A DNA stretch of 64,000 nt from positions 1 to 64,000 of the forward strand of contig JAJDEB010000036.1 of NCBI GenBank assembly GCA_029260015.1, read 5' to 3'. Under the pieces are notes generated by a model that had not been told where the DNA came from, searched no databases, and worked only from the letters and a program-made list of their open reading frames with translations. Of the stretch, positions 43,831 to 53,358 are shown one piece after another; position 1 is the stretch's first letter; each line of letters starts with the position of its first letter. The DNA is from Phycisphaerae bacterium (GTDB lineage: Bacteria > Planctomycetota > Phycisphaerae > UBA1845). The position numbers and the translations under genes were made by a program.

Positions 43831-44880
43831 TTATGCGATCGTGACGGACTTGTCCAAATAGACGTCCTGGATCAGGTTCAACAATTTGACGCCTTCTTCC
43901 ATCGGCCGTTGGAACGCCTTGCGACCCGAGATCAAGCCCATGCCACCGGCGCGCTTGTTGATGACGGCAGTCTTCACCGCATCAGCGAAGTCATTCGCAC
44001 CAGATGCACCACCTGAATTGATCAATCCGAATTTGCCGAGGTAGCAGCCCGCCACTTGGTAACGCGTCAGGTCGATCGGATTGTCGGACGTCAGTTTGTC
44101 GTCAACATCTTTGTGCGTTTTGGCGAATCCGATCGCACTGAATCCGCCGCGATTTTCGGCTTGCTTCTGCTTGATGATGTCGGCTTCGATGGTAACACCG
44201 AGATGATTCGCCTGACTGGTCATGTCGGCTGCGACATGGTAATCGACGCCATCTTTCTTATACCCGCTGTTGCGCAGATAGCACCAAAGCACGGTGACCA
44301 TTCCCAACTCGTGGGCATGATGGAATGCTTCCGAGACTTCCTGAATCTGGCGGTTGGATTCGTCCGAACCGAAGTAGATCGTCGCCCCGACCGCCACCGC
44401 GCCCATGTCATAGGCCTGCTGCACATTCGCAAACATGATCTGGTCGTACTTATTGGGATAGGTCAGAAGTTCGTTGTGGTTCAGCTTGACGAGGAACGGA
44501 ATTCTGTGAGCATATTTTCGAGCGACCGATCCAAGCACGCCGAGCGTCGAAGCGACGCAGTTACAGCCACCCTCGATCGCCAGCTTGACGATGTTTTCCG
44601 GATCGAAGTAAATTGGATTCGGCGCGAACGACGAGCCGGCTGTATGCTCGATCCCCTGATCGACAGGCAGAATGGACACATAACCGGTTCCGCCAAGTCG
44701 CCCGGCATCGAGCAATTGCTGCATGGAGCGCATCACGGGGAGCGACCGATCTGTCGATGAAAAGACGTCGTCAACGTATTTGGGCCCGGGAAGGGTCAAT
44801 AGCGACTGATCGATGCCAGAGCATTTGTACCCGAGCAGTGAGTCGGCTTCGCTTCCGAGCAGGTCTAAGATTGCACTCAT
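43831..44880 (-). CDS. fbaB: Class I fructose-bisphosphate aldolase (FbaB/DhnA type)
   Basis: Glycolytic/gluconeogenic aldolase of the bacterial-archaeal class I type. The 349-residue protein shows [67 protein letters not shown] and the C-terminal [21 protein letters not shown], whose Lys corresponds to the Schiff-base residue. Length matches E. coli FbaB (350). The frame can also start at a TTG at 44895, but GGAG at about ten bases before the ATG at 44880 supports the latter. No pathway neighbours are adjacent. Confidence 0.95.
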   Translation of the reverse strand: MSAILDLLGSEADSLLGYKCSGIDQSLLTLPGPKYVDDVFSSTDRSLPVMRSMQQLLDAGRLGGTGYVSILPVDQGIEHTAGSSFAPNPIYFDPENIVKLAIEGGCNCVASTLGVLGSVARKYAHRIPFLVKLNHNELLTYPNKYDQIMFANVQQAYDMGAVAVGATIYFGSDESNRQIQEVSEAFHHAHELGMVTVLWCYLRNSGYKKDGVDYHVAADMTSQANHLGVTIEADIIKQKQAENRGGFSAIGFAKTHKDVDDKLTSDNPIDLTRYQVAGCYLGKFGLINSGGASGANDFADAVKTAVINKRAGGMGLISGRKAFQRPMEEGVKLLNLIQDVYLDKSVTIA

Positions 44881-45178
44881 GATGTTCGACTCCAAATTGG
44901 TGGCGATTGCGCCGTATTAAACTGGCCTGATTAGAGGCTACCACATTTCTTGGCACTGGAAAACGGCTTGAACCGGGCTGGAATTAAAGGGCCACCGGTC
45001 AGGATTGCGAAGTCCGTTTCCCTCTGTAGTATCGACGGATTCTGCCCATCCGGCGAATCGGATTCGGGCAGTTGCTAGGGTGCGAACCGTGCGGTAGGCT
45101 ACGCCGGTTTATCTACGAAGTTTGGGGAAAAACGGCGATCGTGTACGTTCCCCGCGAATGACCAGAGGAGTGTCCACT

Positions 45179-46732
45179 ATGAGCAGACCCCATACCGCCC
45201 CTGAAGAACAGGCGGCTGACCTGGGTATCGATGAGCAGTCTCTCCAGGATAAGCTGAAAGATGCCATCAGTGTCAAGGTGGACGACATCGGTTCCCTGCG
45301 CAAGAAAATCGTCATTACGATTCCCCGAGCAAGCATCGCTGAACAGCTCGACAACCGTTACGACGAATTGCGCGAAAAGGCCTCCGTCCCCGGTTTTCGA
45401 CCCGGACGGGCCCCTCAGAAGCTGCTCGAAAAGCGATTCGGCAGCGATGTGGGCGAAGAGGTCAACCATCAGCTTGTCAGCAGCGCATACCTCGCAGGTA
45501 TCGAGAAAGAATCGATCGACGCATTGGGCGATCCGCTTGTCCGCGTGACCGTCGCAGAAGATCGAGCCGACAAGAAAGGCGACAAGCAGTCCGTCAACGT
45601 TGAGCAATTGCTTCCGCTTTCAGATGCGCTCAAGCATTTGAAATGCCCGGCAGAAGGCGACTGGGACGTCGAGTGCGAAGTTGAAGTACGGCCAGTCTTT
45701 GAACTTCCCGAACTTAAGGGCATCAAGGTTTCCAAACCGGAACTGAAAGTTGCCAAGAAGGACGTGGACGAAGAAATCAAACGCATGAACATGATGCGCG
45801 GGACGTACAAGTTGGTGGAAGACGGCAAGACCGAAGCCGACGATGTGATTGTCGGCGCGATGACCGTCGTATGTGACGGAAACACCATCCGATCTGAAGA
45901 CGACGCCGAGCTGGCCGTGCGCGATCAGCGTTATGATGGCATCTTGTTTGACGGATTCGGCAAAGCCGCAACGGGCAAAAAAATCGGCGACAAGGTCAAG
46001 CTCAAAGTTAAGCTGCCAAACGACTACACCGACGTTGAACTTCGCGACAAACCCGCCGAGGCTGAATTGGCGATCGCTCAAGTCAAACGACTTGAAGTAC
46101 CCGAACTCGACGACGCCTATCTCGAATCAATCGGATTTGAGAAGCGTGCTGATTTCGAAAACTACATCAAAGAGAACATGCAGCAATCGCTCGATCAGCA
46201 AGTCCGCAAGGAGATGCGGGAACAGGTCAGAAACTACCTGCTTGAACAAGCCGATTTTGACGTTCCCGACGGAGTATCGCAGCGGCATACCGAGCACTTG
46301 GTCGGTCAACAGATGATGAACCTGTACCGTCAGGGTATTCCCGACAGCGAGATTTCCAAGCATGCAGATGAACTTCGTTTGGAAGCCTCCGCCCGCGCCC
46401 GCAACGAACTGAAACTCGTGTTCGTGATGGACAAAATCTCGGAGGCCAATGATGTTCAGATCACCGAGGAAGAGGTCAACAACGCCATCGCCATGATCGC
46501 TGCTCGACGCAACCGCCGATTCGACCGCGTCCGCGACGAGATTATCAGCACCGGACACCTGCGGACCCTTTATGTGCAGCTTCGCGACGAAAAGGTCCTC
46601 GAAATGCTGTTGGGCGATGCAGAGATAACGGAAGGGGCTGCTCCCAAGAAGAAAGCCGCGTCCGATAAGAAGACCACCAAGAAGAAGACGGCCACGAAGA
46701 CCAAGAAGAAAAAAGCCGATGATAAGAAGTAG
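45179..46732 (+). CDS. tig: Trigger factor with N-terminal extension and Lys-rich tail
   Basis: Ribosome-bound chaperone and prolyl isomerase. The start at 45179 has GAGGAG nine bases upstream. The ribosome-docking signature VPGFRPGRAPQKLL lies at residues 70-83, then the PPIase part (ADDVIVGAMTVVCDGN to LPNDYTDVELRDKPAEAEL) and the helical C-terminal chaperone region (VPELDDAYLESIGFEKRADF onward). It is 517 residues, against about 430 in E. coli. About 34 extra residues precede the usual start, and the last 30 are nearly all Lys/Thr/Ala/Asp. It heads tig-clpP1-clpP2. Confidence 0.95.
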   Translation: MSRPHTAPEEQAADLGIDEQSLQDKLKDAISVKVDDIGSLRKKIVITIPRASIAEQLDNRYDELREKASVPGFRPGRAPQKLLEKRFGSDVGEEVNHQLVSSAYLAGIEKESIDALGDPLVRVTVAEDRADKKGDKQSVNVEQLLPLSDALKHLKCPAEGDWDVECEVEVRPVFELPELKGIKVSKPELKVAKKDVDEEIKRMNMMRGTYKLVEDGKTEADDVIVGAMTVVCDGNTIRSEDDAELAVRDQRYDGILFDGFGKAATGKKIGDKVKLKVKLPNDYTDVELRDKPAEAELAIAQVKRLEVPELDDAYLESIGFEKRADFENYIKENMQQSLDQQVRKEMREQVRNYLLEQADFDVPDGVSQRHTEHLVGQQMMNLYRQGIPDSEISKHADELRLEASARARNELKLVFVMDKISEANDVQITEEEVNNAIAMIAARRNRRFDRVRDEIISTGHLRTLYVQLRDEKVLEMLLGDAEITEGAAPKKKAASDKKTTKKKTATKTKKKKADDKK

Positions 46733-46856
46733 TCGCGGCTTACTTGCCGTTTGAATGATGGCTCCTAGAGTCATTCGATGCACCGATTAGACACCGATGC
46801 GGCACAGCCCAATCGCGCCTGCTGGTAACAATGGATTGTCCAGAAAGAAGGAATGC

Positions 46857-47498
46857 ATGATGCACGAAATCGGTCACATGCCGATCCAGACGACGAATCA
46901 GTTCCCCGCCTATCAGCGCACGCGGGAGATGTCGATCGAGGACATGCTCCTCGAGAACCGGATCATTTTTCTCGCCGGTCCGATCACTGAGCGAACGGCC
47001 AGCGCGACGATCATGCGACTGCTCTACTTGCAGTCGATCAAGCGCGATCAGGATATCAACCTCTACATCAACTCGCCAGGCGGCTTGGTTGATCAGACCT
47101 TGGCCATCTATGACACGATGCAACTCGTGGGTTGCAAAATCGCGACCTATTGCATCGGTCAAGCAGCGAGCGGTGCGGCTGTCGTATTGATGGCCGGCAC
47201 CAAAGGCAAGCGCTTCATCCTGCCCAACGCCAAAATCATGCTCCACCAGCCATACGGCGGGATCACCGGTCAGGCAGAAGACATCCGCATCCAAGCCGAA
47301 GAAGTCCTTCGCGACAAGGTGCGTCTCAACGAAATCATCTCTGAGACGACCGGCAAGACCGTGAAGCAGGTCACCGAGGATACCGAACGCGATCGCTACC
47401 TGAATGCAAAGGAAGCGTTGGAATACGGTGTTGTCGATGAAATCCTCGATCACGGACCGAACGCCGACAAGGGCAATGACAAGAAAAAGAAGAAATAG
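46857..47498 (+). CDS. clpP1: ATP-dependent Clp protease proteolytic subunit, copy 1
   Basis: A 213-residue serine peptidase subunit. The catalytic Ser lies in CIGQAASGAAVVLMAG, the His in IMLHQPYGG, and the Asp in the EDTERDRYLNAKEALEYGVVDEIL region. The N-terminal extension is short, and the C terminus ends in a Lys cluster (GNDKKKKK). AGAAGGA precedes the ATG at 46857. It follows tig by 124 bp, in the usual bacterial order, but the next gene is a second clpP rather than clpX. Two different ClpP subunits probably build a mixed tetradecamer, as in other phyla with clpP1-clpP2 pairs. Confidence 0.95.
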   Translation: MMHEIGHMPIQTTNQFPAYQRTREMSIEDMLLENRIIFLAGPITERTASATIMRLLYLQSIKRDQDINLYINSPGGLVDQTLAIYDTMQLVGCKIATYCIGQAASGAAVVLMAGTKGKRFILPNAKIMLHQPYGGITGQAEDIRIQAEEVLRDKVRLNEIISETTGKTVKQVTEDTERDRYLNAKEALEYGVVDEILDHGPNADKGNDKKKKK

Positions 47499-47579
47499 TC
47501 GCGTGGCCAAAGGAATGGCTGGCAACTGTTTTCGAGTGAATTGATACAAAAACGCCTTCAATCGGCGAGGGAATACAAA

Positions 47580-48188
47580 ATGGCTTCCATGAATTACAAC
47601 ATTCCGTTTGTCATTGAGTCATCCGGACGTGGCGAACGCGCTTACGACATCTTCTCACGTCTGCTCAAGGACCGCATCGTGTTTCTTGCCGGCGGTGTGG
47701 ACGATGACTCAGCCAACCTGATCGTCGCCCAGATGTTGTTCCTGTCGAACGAAGACCCCAAAGCCGACATTCACTTCTACATCAACTCACCTGGCGGAAG
47801 CGTGTCTGCCGGTTTGGCGATTTACGATACCATGCAGTATCTGCGCTGCTCGGTCGCGACGTATTGCGTCGGGATGGCCGCAAGCATGGGCGCTGTTCTG
47901 CTTTGCGGTGGCGAAAAGGGCAAACGTTTCGTCTTACCAAATTCACGCGTGCTCTTGCACCAACCACTGCTCGGCGGCGTGATGCAGGGAAGTGCGACCG
48001 ACCTGGCCATCGAAGCGGAAGAAATCGTTCGACTCCGCAAGCGACTCTACGAAATCATCTCGTCCCGCAGCGGCAAGAAAATGTCTGAAGTCGAAAAAGA
48101 CTGCGATCGCAACAAGTGGCTCGACTCGGGCCAAGCCCTCGATTACGGCCTCGTCGATGTCATGCTGGAGCGCATGCCGAACGCGTAG
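47580..48188 (+). CDS. clpP2: ATP-dependent Clp protease proteolytic subunit, copy 2
   Basis: A 202-residue paralogue of the preceding gene. The catalytic triad is present: Ser in [15 protein letters not shown], His in [10 protein letters not shown], Asp in [23 protein letters not shown]. The start at 47580 is favoured by GAGGGAAT nine bases upstream. It lacks the Lys tail of copy 1 and keeps the canonical GMAASMGA oligopeptide. The two copies are clearly diverged, so this is an old duplication. No Clp ATPase is encoded in the window. Confidence 0.95.
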   Translation: MASMNYNIPFVIESSGRGERAYDIFSRLLKDRIVFLAGGVDDDSANLIVAQMLFLSNEDPKADIHFYINSPGGSVSAGLAIYDTMQYLRCSVATYCVGMAASMGAVLLCGGEKGKRFVLPNSRVLLHQPLLGGVMQGSATDLAIEAEEIVRLRKRLYEIISSRSGKKMSEVEKDCDRNKWLDSGQALDYGLVDVMLERMPNA

Positions 48189-48318
48189 TCAGCATCCTCA
48201 TCCGACAATATGTCAGTATCGCCAAGGGCTTTAATCTCAGCCCGCCGGGTACCCTGCGCGCTTGCCATAGAAGCCGTCTCCGCTTGCATTTGTTGATTGA
48301 AGCTGGGAATCTACCCGA

Positions 48319-49584
48319 ATGCCCAGCCCAGACGCCGATCGACAAATTGCCGACCTCACCACCCTCCTGGACATTTCGCGCCGGCTTGGTGCGACGACTG
48401 AGCTGAACCCACTACTGGAACAGATTACCGCAGCGTCGAATCACATCCTGAATTGCGAGCGTACGACCGTCTTTCTCTACGATCCCAAAGCCCATGAGCT
48501 TTGTAGCCAAGTCGCAACGGGCACCAGCGAAATTCGATTCAGCGCCGACCGGGGCATCGCTGGCGAAAGCATTCGCACGGGCGACGTCATCAACGTTCCA
48601 GATGCCTACGCCGACGAGCGATTCAACCAGGACATCGACCGGGCAACCGGATTCAAGACCCGCAACCTGCTGACGTTTCCGATGCGGGGACACGATCAGA
48701 CGCTCGTTGGAGTGCTTCAAGTTCTCAACCGGAAGGGCGGCCCGTTTGAAGAGCGCGATGAAGATCTTGCAGAGACGCTGAGCTCATTGGCAGGCGTGGC
48801 GATTCAACGGCAACGCTTGATCGATGAATACACCGAGAAGCGCCGCATCGAACGCGACCTCGCCCTCGCCCGCGACATTCAGCAATCGCTGCTGCCTCAA
48901 TGCGATCCGCAAGTCGCTGGATATGAGATCGCTGGTTTCAACTTGCCTGCAGACGAAACTGGGGGCGACTGTTACGATTTTCTGGACCTCGGTAAGAACC
49001 GCACCGGATTGGTCATCGCCGACGCCACCGGCCACGGAATTGGCCCCGCCCTGCTCGTTTCGCAGTTCCTCGCGATGGTCCAGGCGCTAACCACTACCGA
49101 AAGTGATCCCCTACCGGTTCTAAGCAAAGTCAATTCGCTCCTGGGTGAAGAAATCCCGAACAACATGTTCATCACTTCGTTTCTCGGAATCGTCGACAGT
49201 AACGCACACACCATCAAGTACCTCAGCGCCGGGCACGGTCCGTTGATTCACTTTCACCGGGCGGACGGTAGCGTCACCGAATTGCAAGCCGACACGATCC
49301 CGCTGGGGATTCTCGACCCGATGGATGTCGATCCGCCTCCCACCATCGTCATGGAACCGGGCGACATCTTCGTCTTGATTACCGACGGCATGTTTGAATG
49401 GTCCAACGAAACCGGCGAGCAATACGGGATCGAACGAATCGTCGAAACCTTGCGTGATCAACCGGAAGCGTCAGCCAGCGAACTTATCGAGCAGATACGC
49501 TCAAGACTTCGGCAGTTTGTCGGCAGCACACCCCAGCCCGACGACCTGACAGCCATCGTCACCCGTCGACTGCCAGCGTCTTAA
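48319..49584 (+). CDS. GAF-domain PP2C/SpoIIE-type phosphatase (RsbU-like)
   Basis: A 421-residue cytosolic signalling protein. An N-terminal GAF domain (about residues 15-165: LLEQITAASNHILNCERTTVFLYD, LLTFPMRGHDQTLVGVLQVLN) is joined by a helical linker (RRIERDLALARDIQQSLLP) to a SpoIIE-type PP2C domain with GGDCYDFLDL, LVIADATGHGIGPALLVSQF, YLSAGHGPLI, LITDGMFEW and the final DDLTAIV. These acidic residues hold the catalytic metals. Such proteins dephosphorylate anti-sigma-factor antagonists (STAS) in partner-switching stress pathways. No matching antagonist or anti-sigma kinase lies beside it. Confidence 0.93.
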   Translation: MPSPDADRQIADLTTLLDISRRLGATTELNPLLEQITAASNHILNCERTTVFLYDPKAHELCSQVATGTSEIRFSADRGIAGESIRTGDVINVPDAYADERFNQDIDRATGFKTRNLLTFPMRGHDQTLVGVLQVLNRKGGPFEERDEDLAETLSSLAGVAIQRQRLIDEYTEKRRIERDLALARDIQQSLLPQCDPQVAGYEIAGFNLPADETGGDCYDFLDLGKNRTGLVIADATGHGIGPALLVSQFLAMVQALTTTESDPLPVLSKVNSLLGEEIPNNMFITSFLGIVDSNAHTIKYLSAGHGPLIHFHRADGSVTELQADTIPLGILDPMDVDPPPTIVMEPGDIFVLITDGMFEWSNETGEQYGIERIVETLRDQPEASASELIEQIRSRLRQFVGSTPQPDDLTAIVTRRLPAS

Positions 49585-49621
49585 CACATCATCAATCAAC
49601 AAGTCACATGAATTATAATGA

Positions 49622-50659
49622 TTACGCCACAACGCGAAGTTGATCGGCGTGGGCTTGGATCCAGCGTACTTTTCGGCGGACCATTTGCATGAATCCGTAT
49701 CCGCCATACCGGCCAAACGTCCCCGTCGCAGCGATGGGCAGAACGGCTTCTGCGATCAGCGCTTCGATCATCAGGTATGGCAGCATTTCGGCATGGGTTT
49801 CATCAATCGGTGTACATTCTTCGTATCCGGAGAGGAATTCGCGAATGCGCACAACATCGAGATGGTCGGGCCATGAGTCCGGCGCGCCGGCTGCGACGAT
49901 CGAAAACTGCAGCGCACCGTTCGCAATATCGCAGGTTGGTTTTCCCGGTTTTGCGCAATCGTAATCGATCACCGCCAACACTTCCCCACGCTTGTAAAGA
50001 ATATTGCCCGGATGCCAATCGGAATGGGTAATCGATTCGGGCCACTCTGGATAGCCCGCTTTCTCGACCTTGTCTGCAGCGGCTGTATACGCTTCGAACA
50101 AGAAACTTGTCAGCGCCAGAACTTCTGCGTCTTCGCCAGCAGCGCTGTCATGGGCAGATACGCTGGCGGGGATTGCGTTGAGACCCGTTTGAACACCCAG
50201 CGCATCGTGATACCCGCAACTGGCGAACGATCGTCGATCGGGAAAGTCGGCCAGCGCCGTATGAAACTCAGCCAACACGCGACCCGCTGCTCGCGTTTCC
50301 GCAGGTTCGCCAGAATAAGGATGGCCGGAAACGTACTCGAAGATTTCGTAAAGCGACTCACCCAGGGTAAGGACGGTTTCGTCGGTTTCTCTTGGGGATT
50401 GCAATCGGGGCAGGGGATAATTCTTCTTGGCCAGGTGATCTTGAATGGCGTGCGTGTATGTGACGCGCTCCAGACCGCCGCGATCGGTCGCCCGCTTCTT
50501 GAGAAGGTATTTACCGGAGTCGGTGACGATCCCCAACTTGGGGCTGCGGCGCGAACCGCGCTTGAACTCGGTGATGGATTCAATCACACCGAGGTCGTAA
50601 TGACTAAGCACGATCGCGAGTTCGTCAGTGGCAAAAGTGTCGCGAGTTTGACGCGGCAA
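49622..50659 (-). CDS. Aminoglycoside-phosphotransferase-family kinase
   Basis: A 345-residue protein kinase-like-fold enzyme. Visible are LGIVTDSGKYLLKKRATDRGGLERV (nucleotide-side Lys), LAKKNYPLPRLQSP, YEIFEYVSGHPY, the catalytic loop ITHSDWHPGNILYK and the metal motif AVIDYDCAKPGKPTCDIANG. This pattern is shared by the APH/ChoK group, including homoserine kinase type II and spore-coat CotS-like proteins. The true substrate cannot be told. Translation seems to begin at a TTG at 50659, preceded by GAAGGTGAG. It is convergent with the GAF-PP2C gene and divergent from the HD-domain gene. Confidence 0.82.
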   Translation of the reverse strand: MPRQTRDTFATDELAIVLSHYDLGVIESITEFKRGSRRSPKLGIVTDSGKYLLKKRATDRGGLERVTYTHAIQDHLAKKNYPLPRLQSPRETDETVLTLGESLYEIFEYVSGHPYSGEPAETRAAGRVLAEFHTALADFPDRRSFASCGYHDALGVQTGLNAIPASVSAHDSAAGEDAEVLALTSFLFEAYTAAADKVEKAGYPEWPESITHSDWHPGNILYKRGEVLAVIDYDCAKPGKPTCDIANGALQFSIVAAGAPDSWPDHLDVVRIREFLSGYEECTPIDETHAEMLPYLMIEALIAEAVLPIAATGTFGRYGGYGFMQMVRRKVRWIQAHADQLRVVA

Positions 50660-50793
50660 GACTCACCTTCTATCAAGAAAAAGACTACGGTGATTGCACA
50701 ACACCGTTAAGATTATGATAATCGCGGCTGTTACAACGTCAAACCAACCCTTTTTCCAATCTGCTCAATGAGTGTGTCCTAGGATAGATTGCA

Positions 50794-51369
50794 ATGAATC
50801 GCGACAACGCATGGGAAATCCTGACCGAGTATGTCAAGAACGAGTCGCTGCGCCGACATTGCCTGGCCGTTGAAAGCGCCATGGTCCACTTCGCCCGTCT
50901 AGGCAGGTACGATGAGCAGACCTGGTCCATCACCGGCCTGCTGCACGACTTCGACTACGAGGCGTTTCCCAACCCGCCAGATCACACCCGCGAAGGCGCG
51001 AAGATACTCAAAGAACGAGGTGTCCCAGACGAGATCATCGAAGCGATTCTCTCCCATGCCGATTGGAACCTCGACACCCATCCCCGCAACTCGCCATTGC
51101 GAAAGACGCTCTTTGCGGTCGATGAACTCTGCGGGTTCGTTCACGCGGTGGCGCGATTGCGTCCCACAAAATTGGATGGACTGAAAGCCAAGAGCGTCAA
51201 GAAGAAAATGAAGCAGGCGTCATTCGCAGCCGCCGTCAACCGGCAGGATATCATCGACGGCGCGGCGCTTCTCGAAATGGAATTGGACGAGTTGATCAAT
51301 CACTGTGTCGAGGCATTGGCCACGATTGCAGGTGATTTAGACTTGGAATCCCCGGCGGAAGATTCGTAA
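50794..51369 (+). CDS. HD-domain phosphohydrolase
   Basis: A 191-residue cytosolic protein with the HD superfamily metal site: His in RRHCLAVESAMVHFAR, HD in GLLHDFDYEAFP, a further His in ILSHADWNLD and a distal Asp in LFAVDELCGFVHAVA. The rest (KAKSVKKKMKQASFAAAVNR) is helical. Stand-alone HD proteins of this size hydrolyse nucleotides or related phosphates, and substrate is not predictable here. A Glu/Asp-rich tail ends the protein. It is probably transcribed alone. Confidence 0.85.
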   Translation: MNRDNAWEILTEYVKNESLRRHCLAVESAMVHFARLGRYDEQTWSITGLLHDFDYEAFPNPPDHTREGAKILKERGVPDEIIEAILSHADWNLDTHPRNSPLRKTLFAVDELCGFVHAVARLRPTKLDGLKAKSVKKKMKQASFAAAVNRQDIIDGAALLEMELDELINHCVEALATIAGDLDLESPAEDS

Positions 51370-51419
51370 TTCTAAGACTCTAATGGCAACAGTCGATATT
51401 GCTTGCCGCGACGTGTCAT

Positions 51420-52580
51420 TTATTCCCGAATGTCTGAAATTGCAGTTGAGCTCACTTCCGTCAGTCCTCGCCCTTCCGATTCGATGAGTTTCTTCAACTC
51501 GAGCGCCGCTGCATGGTTGGGGTCCAGTTGGAGGAGTTGATCGAGTGCCATCATCGCCTTGTCGTCGCGCGACACGAGTCGATTCAACCGCGCCTCTTCG
51601 TATAGCAATTCAGCAGAAACCTTGAGTTGCGGATAAGTCTTGGCCCGTTCAATCATGACCAGGGCCTGATGATATGACACGACGCGTTCGAGGTCGGCTT
51701 TGTCCTGCCAAATACGAGCGAGGTCGATGATGTAGTCCGCCCGCTCGGGATACAGCGTCGCGAGCGCCGAAACACATTCCAGTCGCAGATCATAATGTCC
51801 CTGCAAATCGATCAGCACCGATTTCAGCGTTGGATTGTTGCTGAATTTCTCTTCCGACATTTTGACGGCTGCTTCAGAAGCGCGGGCAGCGTCTTCAAAT
51901 TTCCGATCCATCATGAGGGCTTTAGCCAACGTTGCTTGATATGTCGCCTTCCCCTTCTTATCGAGGCGAATTGCATGCTGGGCCTGCTCGACGGCATCTT
52001 GCGAATTGTTCAAATGCAAATGTGCACGAGCGAGTCCGATGTATGGCTCGGGTTCGTTTTCGGCTAACTCAATTGCCTGGCGGTACTTTGAAACGGCGTG
52101 TTTCGGGAAACTCTGGGCATAAAGATCACCAAGTATTCTATACGCTCGCCAGTCGTTGAGACCGGCAGCATCTGCGACGTATTCTTCAATCATCGGAAGT
52201 GCCGCACGGGGCCGCCCGGATAGAACAAACAATCGCCCTTTGACATAACCAGCCGTCTTGTTGAACGCATCAATTTCAAGAACACGTTCCACAATCTCCA
52301 GCGTTTCAACGTATTCTGTCCGTTCGTCCTGATTCTCATCCGGATCGCGTTCTGACTCCTCCAGTTTTGTCACGATTTCCAACGCCTTGTTCAGTGCTTC
52401 GTCAGGCGTCAGTCCTGCGTAGGGGCTCTCTTTCTGTCCGGCTGGTAGCATCTCGGCACTGCCGATTTGCGCAACGACCACCGTAGGGCATGTTGCAATG
52501 CACGAAAGTGTCACCACAAGCGCCGCGATTCTCTTGAAATTTGATTGATTGATTCGATGATGGGTCTTGGCTGGTGTCAT
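51420..52580 (-). CDS. Exported TPR protein
   Basis: A 386-residue protein with a signal peptide (IAALVVTLSCIATCPTVVVAQ). A series of tetratricopeptide-like repeats follows from about residue 90: VLSGRPRAALPMIEEYVADA, AYRILGDLYAQSFPKHAVSKYRQAIELA, YIGLARAHLHLNNSQDAVEQA, ALDQLLQLDPNHAAALELKKL. The ATG at 52580 is preceded by AAGGAGGA at eight bases, a strong site. It lies just downstream of fliS on the same strand (170 bp gap), but nothing in the sequence ties it to flagella. Likely a periplasmic scaffold protein; partner unknown. Confidence 0.82.
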   Translation of the reverse strand: MTPAKTHHRINQSNFKRIAALVVTLSCIATCPTVVVAQIGSAEMLPAGQKESPYAGLTPDEALNKALEIVTKLEESERDPDENQDERTEYVETLEIVERVLEIDAFNKTAGYVKGRLFVLSGRPRAALPMIEEYVADAAGLNDWRAYRILGDLYAQSFPKHAVSKYRQAIELAENEPEPYIGLARAHLHLNNSQDAVEQAQHAIRLDKKGKATYQATLAKALMMDRKFEDAARASEAAVKMSEEKFSNNPTLKSVLIDLQGHYDLRLECVSALATLYPERADYIIDLARIWQDKADLERVVSYHQALVMIERAKTYPQLKVSAELLYEEARLNRLVSRDDKAMMALDQLLQLDPNHAAALELKKLIESEGRGLTEVSSTAISDIRE

Positions 52581-52750
52581 CAAAGGGTCCTCCTTGACCT
52601 ATTGTACGTCTGGCGGGCTGGAAGGATCGCCCCACGCGTATTTTTCTTGAATCTCGGGCAGGGCGACTCTCCTGCCTGACCTGAGAGTATGCAGCATTCG
52701 ATTCCTGAAGTCCATCGCGTTTCTGACGGTTCCAATCCAGAAAACCACTA

Positions 52751-53206
52751 CTAACCTTCGATTGACAGCGCGCCGCCTGTCGTGCCTGAAGGGCCTTGCA
52801 CCGATAAATCCACAACTTGGGTCGCATCCAGCTTCAACACTTTTTCCATCAGCATGACCCATGTCTGTCGCTCATATTCGAGAACCCGCAGGGCCTCGTC
52901 AACGTCAGACGTTTGATGCTTGCAGCATGCATCCACGAGCTTTCGATAAGCGAACATGTACAAGCCCGACATCCGCTCGCACAACTCCTGGTCCACTTCG
53001 AAATTCAGACCTTGTTGCATTTCAAGAATTATTTTTTGCGCCCGAGACAACCGTTCAAATGCGGTTTCAAAGTTTTCGGATTCGAGCGCTTCGCGCCCCT
53101 GACGCGCGAAGCGCAACGCGCCGTCGTAGAGCATCAACTGAAGCTGCTCTGGCGATGCAGTCATTACCGCATCACGCAAATAGGATTGCTCCGAATTCCC
53201 TGCCAT
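52751..53206 (-). CDS. fliS: Flagellin export chaperone FliS
   Basis: A 151-residue helical cytosolic chaperone that binds the C terminus of flagellin and holds it unfolded before export. The FliS pattern is clear: YLRDAVMTASPEQLQLMLYDGALRFARQGREALE, AFERLSRAQKIILEMQQGLN, GLYMFAYRKLVDACCKH, VLEYERQTWVMLMEKV. It follows fliD by about 150 bp on the same strand, the usual order. No Shine-Dalgarno is visible, and a GCCGATAC string (53224-53217, minus) lies only about 10 bp from the ATG. It could be a sigma-28-like -10 box of a leaderless transcript, but a matching -35 is weak. Confidence 0.93.
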   Translation of the reverse strand: MAGNSEQSYLRDAVMTASPEQLQLMLYDGALRFARQGREALESENFETAFERLSRAQKIILEMQQGLNFEVDQELCERMSGLYMFAYRKLVDACCKHQTSDVDEALRVLEYERQTWVMLMEKVLKLDATQVVDLSVQGPSGTTGGALSIEG

Positions 53207-53301
53207 GATACTGATAGTATCGGCCTATCCGGCGCAACTGTTCATTTGGAGGGGAGACGATACTGCGCAAACTTGGCAGACGAATGCCTTGGCGTACAGT
53301 T

Positions 53302-53343
53302 TAATCAAACGAATGAGTCTGCTAATCAAACGTATGAGCCTGC
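53302..53343. repeat. Tandem 21-bp repeat between fliD and fliS
   Basis: Two adjacent 21-bp units (53302-53322 and 53323-53343) begin TAATCAAACG and differ at two positions. They fill the space just past the fliD stop and before fliS, so they may be a regulatory or RNA-processing site. Confidence 0.8.
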
Positions 53344-53358
53344 CCGGTCAGTGCGAAT

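Noticed and set aside
46740..47561. 273-codon minus-strand frame opposite clpP1
   Set aside because: clpP1 is certain, and the opposite frame is a codon-bias shadow.
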